From Burkholderiales bacterium (GTDB taxonomy: Bacteria > Pseudomonadota > Gammaproteobacteria > Burkholderiales > SG8-39): a stretch of 5,475 bases of DNA. The notes beneath the pieces were generated by a model that saw nothing but the letters and a program-made list of their open reading frames with translations, was not told where the DNA came from and did not search any database. Within the stretch, counting starts at the first letter, position 1; each line of letters opens with the position of its first letter. The stretch spans positions 1 to 5,475 of the forward strand of contig JAQSVY010000119.1 in NCBI GenBank assembly GCA_029266935.1, read 5' to 3'. Positions 1-5,394 of the stretch are shown here, piece by piece. The position numbers were made by a program, and so were the translations under genes.

Positions 1-1
1 T

Positions 2-499
2 ACGATCGGGCGCTCCCACAGCGCGATGGACAAGAAGGAGTACCAGCAGCGCATCGAGGCGATCAACTTCGCCATGGCGCACGACGACGGCGCCTCGCAC
101 CGCGAGCTGGGTCAGGCCGACGTGATCCTGATCGGAGTGTCGCGCAGCGGCAAGACGCCGACCAGCCTATACCTGGCGCTGCAATTCGGTGTGAAGGCGG
201 GGAACTACCCCCTGATCCCCGAGGATTTCCACCGCATGAAGCTGCCCGAGGCCCTGCGCACGAACAAGGGGCGGCTCTACGGCCTGACCATAGCTCCCGA
301 GCGCCTGCACGAGATCCGGCGCGAGCGCCGCCCGGGCAGCCAGTACGCCGACCTCGGCAACTGCCGCTTCGAGGTCGAGCAAGCCGAGGTGCTGATGCGC
401 CGCGAGGGTATCCGCTGCATCAACTCGACCAGCAAGTCGATCGAGGAAATCGCCACCACCATCCTGCGCGAGCTGAGGATCCAGCGGCAGGTGTACTAG
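2..499 (+). CDS. ppsR: PEP synthetase regulatory protein (kinase/pyrophosphorylase), 5'-truncated
   Basis: This is the C-terminal part (165 codons) of a DUF299-family protein. Known members are about 270 residues and switch phosphoenolpyruvate synthase off by ADP-dependent phosphorylation of a threonine and on again by phosphate-dependent removal, in the cytoplasm. The frame is open from base 2 to the TAG at 497-499. The internal ATG at 26 is not the start, because the residues before it (GRSHSA) continue directly into the family motif [17 protein letters not shown]. The diagnostic nucleotide-binding loop [15 protein letters not shown] begins at 134. The later stretch NYPLIPEDF and the C-terminal ending [17 protein letters not shown] also fit the family. 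About 100-110 N-terminal residues lie outside the window. Its partner ppsA is usually nearby, probably beyond the left edge; that is inference. It converges on the methyltransferase gene and shares its stop palindrome. Confidence 0.95.
   Translation, partial: TIGRSHSAMDKKEYQQRIEAINFAMAHDDGASHRELGQADVILIGVSRSGKTPTSLYLALQFGVKAGNYPLIPEDFHRMKLPEALRTNKGRLYGLTIAPERLHEIRRERRPGSQYADLGNCRFEVEQAEVLMRREGIRCINSTSKSIEEIATTILRELRIQRQVY
496..499. other. Shared CTAG stop of convergent genes
   Basis: The palindrome CTAG contains TAG on both strands. Bases 497-499 stop ppsR on the plus strand, and 496-498 stop the methyltransferase gene on the minus strand. The two genes therefore overlap by four bases with no intergenic DNA. 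Confidence 0.97.
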
Positions 500-1278
500 C
501 GGCAGCCGCCGCTCGCCAGTTCGCTGCCTCCCTGCCAGGGAGGTGATTCCGCGCAGAACGCCGCATAGAAGAAGATCGCCGCCGCCGCCCCGACGTTGAT
601 CGACTCCGTGCCGGGCGCCATGGGTAGCGTCACCCGCTGTGCGGCGATCGTTTGCAGCCCGGGGCTCACGCCCGCGCCTTCGGCGCCGAACAGCCAGCCG
701 ATCGGCCCCGAGAGATTGGCTTCGGCGAGGTTCAACCCCCCGCGCGGCACGGCGCAAAGCACCCGGCCTGCAAAGTTCCCGATCGCGTCCCGGAGGTCGT
801 CCGTTTCCTGGATCGATAACGTGAAATGCGCGCCCATCCCGGCGCGCAGCACTTTCGGCGACCATGCATCGGCGCAGGCACCATCGAGGACCGCGGCTTT
901 CACGCCGAAGGCGGCGGCGCTGCGCAGGATCGTCCCGACGTTGCCGGGGTCCTGGACGCCTTCGAGGAACACCGCCGGCGCCACGGGAGCACCGGGCTCG
1001 GGAATCTCGATCTCGGCGGCGATGCCTTGCGGGGTGTCCGCCTCGGCAATCGCCTTGAACACCCGGTCGGCCATGACGATCGCCTCCCGGCCCGCGAGCA
1101 GGTCCTGGATTTCCTTTCGTTTCAACCCTGATTCGCTCGCCAGGAGCACGAGTGGCTCTGCCAGCGCGACGAGGTGGGGTCCTTCGATGAGGGCGCGGCG
1201 CTCCTTGCGGCGCAGCCGAGGGTCCTGCGCGAGCTTTGCCCAGCGCTTGACGCGCGGGTTGTCCCGCGAGGTGATCAA
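496..1278 (-). CDS. TrmH/SpoU-family RNA 2'-O-methyltransferase
   Basis: A 260-residue SPOUT-class, S-adenosylmethionine-dependent RNA ribose methyltransferase, probably acting on 23S rRNA or tRNA; the exact target cannot be read from sequence. All three SpoU motifs are present: motif 1 [21 protein letters not shown] (split as [11 protein letters not shown] and [10 protein letters not shown], residues 105-125, with Asn113 and Arg119), motif 2 [10 protein letters not shown] (196-205, Glu200) and motif 3 [13 protein letters not shown] (218-230). The N-terminal part ([13 protein letters not shown], 25-37) matches the SpoU substrate-binding domain, though this domain looks about ten residues shorter than usual after GPHLV. 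The start is TTG at 1276-1278, chosen because [11 protein letters not shown] is the normal family N-terminus and no in-frame ATG lies near it. A purine-rich GAAGAGAG sits just upstream. The TTGA overlap with the rnhB stop suggests translational coupling. It resembles RlmB and TsnR, so I give no symbol. Confidence 0.92.
   Translation of the reverse strand: MITSRDNPRVKRWAKLAQDPRLRRKERRALIEGPHLVALAEPLVLLASESGLKRKEIQDLLAGREAIVMADRVFKAIAEADTPQGIAAEIEIPEPGAPVAPAVFLEGVQDPGNVGTILRSAAAFGVKAAVLDGACADAWSPKVLRAGMGAHFTLSIQETDDLRDAIGNFAGRVLCAVPRGGLNLAEANLSGPIGWLFGAEGAGVSPGLQTIAAQRVTLPMAPGTESINVGAAAAIFFYAAFCAESPPWQGGSELASGGCR
498..513. other. GC-rich hairpin just after ppsR stop
   Basis: AGCGGC (498-503) and GCCGCT (508-513) form a perfect six-base-pair stem with a four-base AGCC loop. 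It starts inside the shared stop and lies within the last codons of the methyltransferase gene. No T-run follows on either strand, so a terminator role is only possible. Confidence 0.35.
527..543. other. Perfect inverted repeat downstream of ppsR
   Basis: CCTCCCTG (527-534), one base, then CAGGGAGG (536-543) is a perfect inverted repeat. As RNA it would fold as a seven-pair stem with a three-base loop. It begins 28 bases after the ppsR stop, inside the methyltransferase coding region (encoding PPWQGG). No T-tract follows, so it may be a weak 3'-end stabiliser or terminator for ppsR, or chance. Confidence 0.4.
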
Positions 1279-2057
1279 TCTCTCTTCAGCTGCGTCCTGG
1301 CTTGGCGCATCATGTCGCCCGCCAGATCGGTAAATACATCCGCGTATTCACGCTTCAGACGGCGCTGTTCGCGGTCGAAATCCGCCAGGCTGAGGCCAAG
1401 GGTGACCGAGAGCTTCCTGGCTTCGCAATATAGCGCGTGGCTGCGCACGCGGCGCTCCTCCTCCATACCCTTCCAGGCGTCGGCGAAGAGGTCCTTCTGG
1501 AACACCCCCACCGGATAGAAGCTCTTGCGGTGGATCTCGCAGGGGCCGAGGCGCCCGAGGCGGTCGAGGTGCTCGGGCGTCGAATAACCCTTGTGCCTGT
1601 CGAACCCGTACTGCGGAAAGCGCTCGTGCAGCCGCGCCATCTCAGCGTCGCGCTCGGTCTTGGCGAGGATCGAGGCGGCCGAGATCATGCGGTGCTTCGC
1701 GTCGCCGTCCACGAATGCGCGAGCCGGGCACGGCAGCCCCGGGCAGTGCTGCCCGTCGATCCATGCCTCCTGCGGCGCCACGGGCAGCGTTTCGACGGCG
1801 CGGCGCATCGCCAGCATCGCGGCACGGAAGATGTTCAGCCGGTCGATCTCCTCCACGCTCGCCCAGGCCACCGACCAGGCCACCGCGCGCTCTTTGATTC
1901 TCTTCGCCAGGAGCTCGCGGCGCTCATGTGGCAGAACCTTTGAATCGGCAAGGCCGTTCACGCGCCGCTCGGGATCAAGGATGACGGCAGCGGCATAGAC
2001 CGGCCCGGCAAGCGGCCCCCGGCCCGCTTCGTCTACGCCGCAGACCAGAAGGTTCAT
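1275..2057 (-). CDS. rnhB: Ribonuclease HII with C-terminal extension
   Basis: RNase HII cuts RNA in RNA-DNA hybrids and, above all, starts removal of single ribonucleotides misincorporated into DNA. The catalytic carboxylates are visible: Asp9-Glu10 in [14 protein letters not shown], Asp101 in WIDGQ, and Asp119 in [22 protein letters not shown] (117-137, written here in part from the family motif SAASILAK). The closing family motif [20 protein letters not shown] and HRKSFYPV ends near residue 183. Escherichia coli RnhB is about 198 residues, whereas this protein is 260. The extra roughly 75 residues are charged and probably helical ([18 protein letters not shown], then [15 protein letters not shown]), and I do not recognise them. 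The ATG at 2055-2057 overlaps the lpxB stop as ATGA and has AGGGA at 2061-2065. It sits between lpxB and the methyltransferase gene in the operon. Confidence 0.96.
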   Translation of the reverse strand: MNLLVCGVDEAGRGPLAGPVYAAAVILDPERRVNGLADSKVLPHERRELLAKRIKERAVAWSVAWASVEEIDRLNIFRAAMLAMRRAVETLPVAPQEAWIDGQHCPGLPCPARAFVDGDAKHRMISAASILAKTERDAEMARLHERFPQYGFDRHKGYSTPEHLDRLGRLGPCEIHRKSFYPVGVFQKDLFADAWKGMEEERRVRSHALYCEARKLSVTLGLSLADFDREQRRLKREYADVFTDLAGDMMRQARTQLKRD

Positions 2058-3205
2058 TTTTCCCTGATCACTTCAAGAACTGCGTCTGCCGCCTTCTCCG
2101 CCGTGTTCTGGCGCAGCAGATGGTGGAACTCGGTGAAGCGCTCGACCTGGCGCGTCTGCGCCGCCGTGTCGCGCAGGAGAGCGAGCAGCGCCGCGGAGAG
2201 CGCGGCGGGCGTGGCTTCGCCCTGGAGGAGCTCCGGCACCAGCTTCTCTCCAGCCAGGACGTTGGGCATGCCGACGTAGGGCAGGTAGAGCATCGAGCGC
2301 ATCAGGGCCCATGTTAGCGGAGACTGCCGATAGGCAATAACCATCGGCGTCTTGAAGAGCGCCGCTTCCAGCGTCGCCGTGCCGCTCGCCACGAGCGCCA
2401 GGTCCGCCGCGGCGAGTGCCTCGTGCGAATGGCCGAAGAGCAGCGTGAGCGGGAGGTCCGTGCGCTGGTGCTCGTGCACCGCGCGCTCGAACATGTCGCG
2501 GGTCTCGCGCGTCACGGTCGGGCAGACGAAGTGCACGTCGTGCACTTCCTGGCGGAAGCGGTGCGCGGCGAGGAGGAAAGCCTCGCCCATGTGGTGCAGC
2601 TCCGAGCGCCGGCTGCCCGGCAGCAGCGCAACGATCAGCTTGTGCGCGGGCAGCCGCAGTTGCGCGCGCGCCTCGGCCTTGCCCGGGACGAGCGGGATCA
2701 TGTCGGCGAGCGGATGGCCGACGTAGGTGACCGGCACCCCGGCCTTCTCGTAGAGCGGCGCCTCGAAGGGGAACATCACCAGGATGCGGCTCACCGAGCG
2801 CGCCACGCGGCGCACGCGCCAGCCGCGCCAGGCCCAGACCGAGGGACTGACGTAGTGCACAGTGGGGATCCCGGCGTCCTTCAGCCGGCGCTCGAGGCCA
2901 AGGTTGAAGTCGGAGGAGTCGACGCCGATGAACAGGTCCGGCCGCTCGGCGATCAGCGCCGTGCCCAGGCGCCGGCGGATCGACATGATTTCCCGGTAAT
3001 GGCGCAGCGCCTCTGTGTAGCCGCGCACCGAGAGCCTGTCCATGGGGTACTGCGACTCGAAGCCCCGCGCGGCCATCTTCGGCCCGCCGATGCCGGCGAA
3101 CAGGATCGGCTCGCGTCGCGCCTTCAGCGCCACCATCAGGTGCGCGCCGATCTGGTCCCCCGAAGCCTCGCCGGCCACCATGCCGACGCGCAGCACGTCG
3201 CTCAC
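2054..3205 (-). CDS. lpxB: Lipid-A-disaccharide synthase
   Basis: LpxB is a peripheral inner-membrane glycosyltransferase (family GT19). It joins UDP-2,3-diacylglucosamine to 2,3-diacylglucosamine-1-phosphate (lipid X), giving the beta-1,6 disaccharide of lipid A. The length, 383 residues, matches the E. coli enzyme (382). Visible family motifs are [14 protein letters not shown] (10-23), FAGIGGPKM (36-44), [10 protein letters not shown] (118-127), FPFE (145-148), YVGHPLAD (161-168), LLPGSRRSE (194-202), [11 protein letters not shown] (273-283) and [16 protein letters not shown] (313-328). The stretch VDSSDFNL (95-102) has Ser where IDAPDFN is common; the Asp is kept. The start is GTG at 3203-3205, chosen because the GEASGD motif then falls at its usual distance from the N-terminus. 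I see no Shine-Dalgarno sequence before it, so it probably relies on ribosomes arriving from upstream. The stop overlaps rnhB by four bases. Confidence 0.97.
   Translation of the reverse strand: MSDVLRVGMVAGEASGDQIGAHLMVALKARREPILFAGIGGPKMAARGFESQYPMDRLSVRGYTEALRHYREIMSIRRRLGTALIAERPDLFIGVDSSDFNLGLERRLKDAGIPTVHYVSPSVWAWRGWRVRRVARSVSRILVMFPFEAPLYEKAGVPVTYVGHPLADMIPLVPGKAEARAQLRLPAHKLIVALLPGSRRSELHHMGEAFLLAAHRFRQEVHDVHFVCPTVTRETRDMFERAVHEHQRTDLPLTLLFGHSHEALAAADLALVASGTATLEAALFKTPMVIAYRQSPLTWALMRSMLYLPYVGMPNVLAGEKLVPELLQGEATPAALSAALLALLRDTAAQTRQVERFTEFHHLLRQNTAEKAADAVLEVIREK
2061..2065 (-). promoter_or_regulatory. Shine-Dalgarno site for rnhB
   Basis: The minus strand reads AGGGA, three bases before the rnhB ATG and within the last codons of lpxB. 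The spacing is short, but with the ATGA overlap it supports this ATG as the start. Confidence 0.5.
2528..2548. repeat. Perfect 9-base inverted repeat inside lpxB
   Basis: GAAGTGCAC (2528-2536), spacer GTC, GTGCACTTC (2540-2548). On the coding strand it encodes EVHDVHF, so the symmetry partly reflects a repeated Val-His codon pair. A stable hairpin in the lpxB message is possible; no function is evident. Confidence 0.6.
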
Positions 3206-3254
3206 TAGCGGATGATGCCGCGTTTGATCATTACTAGCGGATGATGCCCCGCTT
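3204..3254. repeat. Imperfect tandem direct repeat, 29-base period, at lpxA/lpxB junction
   Basis: On the plus strand ACTAGCGGATGATGCC occurs at 3204-3219 and again at 3233-3248, exactly 29 bases apart. Extending the match by six bases gives 20 of 22 identical positions (3204-3225 against 3233-3254). The two differences fall in third codon positions when read as lpxA codons (AAG/AAA for Lys, CGG/CGC for Arg). The repeat covers the final six codons and the stop of lpxA, and the first copy runs into the lpxB start. It is best explained as a local duplication of the lpxA 3' end. Confidence 0.9.
3205..3231 (-). other. 8-codon mini-ORF duplicating the LpxA C-terminus
   Basis: Between lpxA and lpxB the sequence reads ATG ATC AAA CGC GGC ATC, then ATC CGC TAG: the peptide MIKRGIIR. 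Its last six residues repeat the last six residues of LpxA (KRGIIR). The TAG shares its G with the GTG start of lpxB, so a ribosome ending here would sit on the lpxB start, which has no visible Shine-Dalgarno of its own. No Shine-Dalgarno is obvious for the mini-ORF either, but its ATG lies only two bases beyond the lpxA TAG, so reinitiation is possible. It may simply be a duplication scar; translation is inference. Confidence 0.4.
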
Positions 3255-4013
3255 ACTTCGCGAAAGAAAACCCAGGATCTCGCGCACCGGCGGGCATTCG
3301 GCCGCCTGCGCCTCGAGCTTGCGCCGCGCCTCCTCCAGGCTCAGTCCCTTGCGGTAGAGCGTGCGGTAGGCGCGCTTCAGGCCATTGATCGTCTCGGGGG
3401 TGAAGCCGCGGCGCTTCAGGCCTTCGCTGTTGATGCCGTAAGGCTGCGCCATGTTGCCCGCGGCGGTGACGAAGGGCGGCAGGTCCTGCGGCAGGTAGGT
3501 GCCCATGCCGGTGAAGGCGTGCGCGCCGATATGCACGAACTGGTGCACGAGCGTGGTGGCACCGAAGATCGCCCAGTCGCCCACGGTCACGTGCCCGGCA
3601 AGCTGGCAGGCGTTGGCGAAGATGGTGTGGCTGCCGATCTGGCAATCGTGCGCGACATGCACGTAGGCCATGATCCAATTGTCGTCGCCCACGCGGGTCA
3701 CCCCGACGTCCAGCGCGGTGCCGCGGTTGATGGTTACGTACTCGCGGATGGTGTTGCGCGCGCCGATCTCGACTGCGGTGTCTTCGCCCGCGTACTTCTT
3801 GTCCTGCGGCGGCGCGCCGATCGAGGCGAAGTGGAAAACCTTGTTGCCCGGGCCGATGCGCGTGCGCCCGTCGAGCACCACGTGCGAGCCGATCCAGCTG
3901 CCCTCGCCCACCTCGACCTTCGGCCCGACGATCGAATAAGGCCCGACCTCCACCCCCGCCGCGAGGCGCGCCCCGGGATGGACGATCGCGCTGGGATGGA
4001 CTGCCGTGGTCAT
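3234..4013 (-). CDS. lpxA: Acyl-ACP--UDP-N-acetylglucosamine O-acyltransferase
   Basis: LpxA is the cytoplasmic first enzyme of lipid A synthesis. It moves an (R)-3-hydroxyacyl chain from ACP to the 3-OH of UDP-GlcNAc. The 259-residue protein matches the usual length (E. coli 262). Residues 1-180 are imperfect hexapeptide repeats of a left-handed beta-helix (for example VEVGPYSIVGPKVEVGEG, 21-38), followed by the helical C-terminal domain. The catalytic His122 lies in HVAHDCQIG, and INSEGLKRRGF (194-204) is the family signature of the C-terminal domain. Met170 falls at the position equivalent to E. coli Gly173, the chain-length determinant. The ATG at 4011-4013 overlaps the fabZ stop as ATGA. 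The frame stays open upstream into fabZ, but MTTAVHPSAIVHPGA is the normal N-terminus. The frame ends in three consecutive stops, TAG TAA TGA. Confidence 0.97.
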   Translation of the reverse strand: MTTAVHPSAIVHPGARLAAGVEVGPYSIVGPKVEVGEGSWIGSHVVLDGRTRIGPGNKVFHFASIGAPPQDKKYAGEDTAVEIGARNTIREYVTINRGTALDVGVTRVGDDNWIMAYVHVAHDCQIGSHTIFANACQLAGHVTVGDWAIFGATTLVHQFVHIGAHAFTGMGTYLPQDLPPFVTAAGNMAQPYGINSEGLKRRGFTPETINGLKRAYRTLYRKGLSLEEARRKLEAQAAECPPVREILGFLSRSKRGIIR

Positions 4014-4462
4014 GCCGGCGCGATGGCGCGCATCGAGCACAGGATGGTGGCCTCGGCGACCACCTTGCCTTCCACCCTGGCCTCGCACCGGAAGCGGCTG
4101 ATGCCGCGCAGATGACGCTCGAGGTGCACCTCGATCTCGAGTTGATCGCCCGGCACCACCGGCTTCTTGAAGCGCGCGTTGTCGATGCCGACGTAGTAGT
4201 ACACGGTCTTCTCGTCGGGCCGCGTGCCCGCCGAACGGAACACGAGAACCCCGGCTGCCTGCGCCATCGCCTCGAGGATGAGCACCCCTGGCATGATCGG
4301 GCGGTGCGGGAAGTGCCCGGGGAAGTACGGCTCGTTCACCGAGACGTTCTTCAGCGCCACGATGCGCTTGCCCGGCTCGCACGCCTTTACCCGGTCGATC
4401 ATCAGCAGCGGGTAGCGCTGCGGCAGGTGCGCGAGCACCTCGTTCACGTCCATCTCAGCCAT
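4010..4462 (-). CDS. fabZ: 3-hydroxyacyl-[acyl-carrier-protein] dehydratase
   Basis: FabZ is a cytoplasmic hot-dog-fold enzyme that removes water from (R)-3-hydroxyacyl-ACP to give trans-2-enoyl-ACP in fatty acid elongation. The protein has the family's normal length at 150 residues. The catalytic pair is visible: His50 in PYFPGHFPHRPIMPGV and Glu64 in LILEAMAQ. The N-terminal LPQRYPLLMIDRV (13-25) and the later NARFKKPVVPGDQL are also diagnostic. It uses the same 3-hydroxyacyl-ACP pool as LpxA and LpxD, its operon neighbours, which explains its place here. The start at 4460-4462 has the best ribosome binding site in the window, AAGGAAAA with seven bases between AGGA and ATG. A second ATG three codons later is possible but worse placed. 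It overlaps lpxD by eight bases and lpxA by four. Confidence 0.98.
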   Translation of the reverse strand: MAEMDVNEVLAHLPQRYPLLMIDRVKACEPGKRIVALKNVSVNEPYFPGHFPHRPIMPGVLILEAMAQAAGVLVFRSAGTRPDEKTVYYYVGIDNARFKKPVVPGDQLEIEVHLERHLRGISRFRCEARVEGKVVAEATILCSMRAIAPA

Positions 4463-5390
4463 CGCGTTTTCCTTTGCGGCGCAGGCTGGCGGCGCTGCGC
4501 GTCCATGAAGCGTGCTCGTCGAAGGGATAGATGCCGGTGTAGGTGCCCGGCTTGAGGATCGAGCGCGAGATGAGCGTCCCGGCGGAAATGTGCACGTGAT
4601 CGGCGATCTTCAGGTGGCCGAGGATCACTGCCGCGCCGCCGATAGTGCAGTGCCCGCCGATGTCGGCGCTGCCGGCCACGCCGGCGCAGCCGGCGATGGC
4701 GGTGTGCGCGCCGACCCGCACGTTGTGCGCGATCTGCACCAGGTTGTCGAGCTTCACCCCCTCTTCGAGCACGGTGTCGTCTAGCGCGCCGCGGTCGATG
4801 GTGGTGTTGGCGCCGATCTCGACGTCGTCGCCGATTCGCACCGCGCCGATCTGCGGGATCTTCACCCAGCGGCCCGCCTCCGGCGCGATGCCGAAACCGT
4901 CGGCGCCGATCACCGCCCCGGAATGCACGATCACGCGCCGTCCCAGCGAGCAGCCGGGATAGACGACCACCCGGGGATATAGGCAACTGTCGTCACCGAT
5001 CGCCACGCCCTCGCCCACCACGCACCCGGCGCCGATCGAAACGCGCTCTCCAAGGACTGCTTTCTCGGACACAACCGCCGAGGCATGGATCCCTGGCGCT
5101 TGCGTGGCGACCGGGTTGAAGAGCTGCGACACCCTGGCGAAATACGCGTACGGCGCCTCGCACACGATGCGCGGCAGCCTGGTGCGCTTCTCGTTCTCCG
5201 CGGCGAGGATCACGGCGGCGGCGCGGGTGGCCGCCAGCTTGGAAACATTCTTTTTCCCGGAAAGGAAGCTGATCTGGCCGTCCCCCGCCTTGTCGAGCGA
5301 GCCGACCTGGCGGATCACCGTGGCGGGGTCCCCGGCGAGGCGGCCGCCGAGGCGCGCGACGATCTCTCCGAGGGTAAGCGCCCCGGGCAT
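4455..5390 (-). CDS. lpxD: UDP-3-O-(3-hydroxyacyl)glucosamine N-acyltransferase
   Basis: LpxD is the third enzyme of lipid A synthesis. It adds an (R)-3-hydroxyacyl chain from ACP to the free 2-amino group of UDP-3-O-acylglucosamine in the cytoplasm. The N-terminal uridine-binding domain covers about residues 1-100 (GQISFLSGKK, 38-47). A left-handed beta-helix of hexapeptide repeats follows. The signatures HSGAVIGADGFG (156-167), GANTTIDRGALDDT (193-206) and LDNLVQIAHNV (214-224) are clear, and the catalytic residue is His222. The protein has 311 residues against 341 in E. coli. By manual alignment 18 are missing between VSIG and GADGFG, one complete helix coil, and about 13 from the C-terminal helix, which ends abruptly as ASLRRKGKRDG. 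The ATG lies four bases after the skp stop with only a weak ribosome site (GAAGTGA). It should still be active, as all core motifs are present. Confidence 0.97.
   Translation of the reverse strand: MPGALTLGEIVARLGGRLAGDPATVIRQVGSLDKAGDGQISFLSGKKNVSKLAATRAAAVILAAENEKRTRLPRIVCEAPYAYFARVSQLFNPVATQAPGIHASAVVSEKAVLGERVSIGAGCVVGEGVAIGDDSCLYPRVVVYPGCSLGRRVIVHSGAVIGADGFGIAPEAGRWVKIPQIGAVRIGDDVEIGANTTIDRGALDDTVLEEGVKLDNLVQIAHNVRVGAHTAIAGCAGVAGSADIGGHCTIGGAAVILGHLKIADHVHISAGTLISRSILKPGTYTGIYPFDEHASWTRSAASLRRKGKRDG
4467..4474 (-). promoter_or_regulatory. Strong Shine-Dalgarno site for fabZ
   Basis: The minus strand reads AAGGAAAA, with AGGA seven bases before the fabZ ATG. It lies inside the last codons of lpxD. 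It is the clearest ribosome binding site in the window and decides the first of two close ATG codons as the start. Confidence 0.75.
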
Positions 5391-5394
5391 GCCG

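Noticed and set aside
26..499. A complete 157-residue gene starting at the ATG at 26
   Set aside because: The frame is open to the left edge and the residues before the ATG fit the ppsR family, so this is a truncated larger gene.
167..865. Long minus-strand open frame (232 codons) across the ppsR/methyltransferase junction
   Set aside because: It is Arg/Gly/Ala-rich shadow sequence, antisense to ppsR and out of frame with the methyltransferase gene, both of which have clear family motifs. High-GC DNA gives such frames often.
596..1333. Plus-strand open frame of 245 codons antisense to the methyltransferase gene
   Set aside because: Low-complexity Ser/Ala/Arg/Pro composition with no recognisable motif, fully covered by a well-supported gene on the other strand.
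2423..3208. Plus-strand open frame of 261 codons antisense to most of lpxB
   Set aside because: His/Arg/Ala/Asp-rich composition typical of the antisense of a GC-rich gene; no motif, no ribosome site.
3234..4382. LpxA with a 123-residue N-terminal extension
   Set aside because: The extra part is an out-of-frame Arg/Gly/Ala-rich reading of fabZ. The real LpxA start MTTAVHPSAI overlaps the fabZ stop as ATGA.
4444..4986. Minus-strand Arg-rich 180-codon frame inside lpxD
   Set aside because: Out-of-frame reading of the hexapeptide-repeat region of lpxD; the repeat structure simply yields a repetitive shadow.
4640..4990. Short GC-rich direct and inverted repeats (for example CGCCGGCGCAGCCGGCG near 4679)
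   Set aside because: They follow the hexapeptide repeat coding pattern and codon bias of lpxD rather than a separate DNA element.
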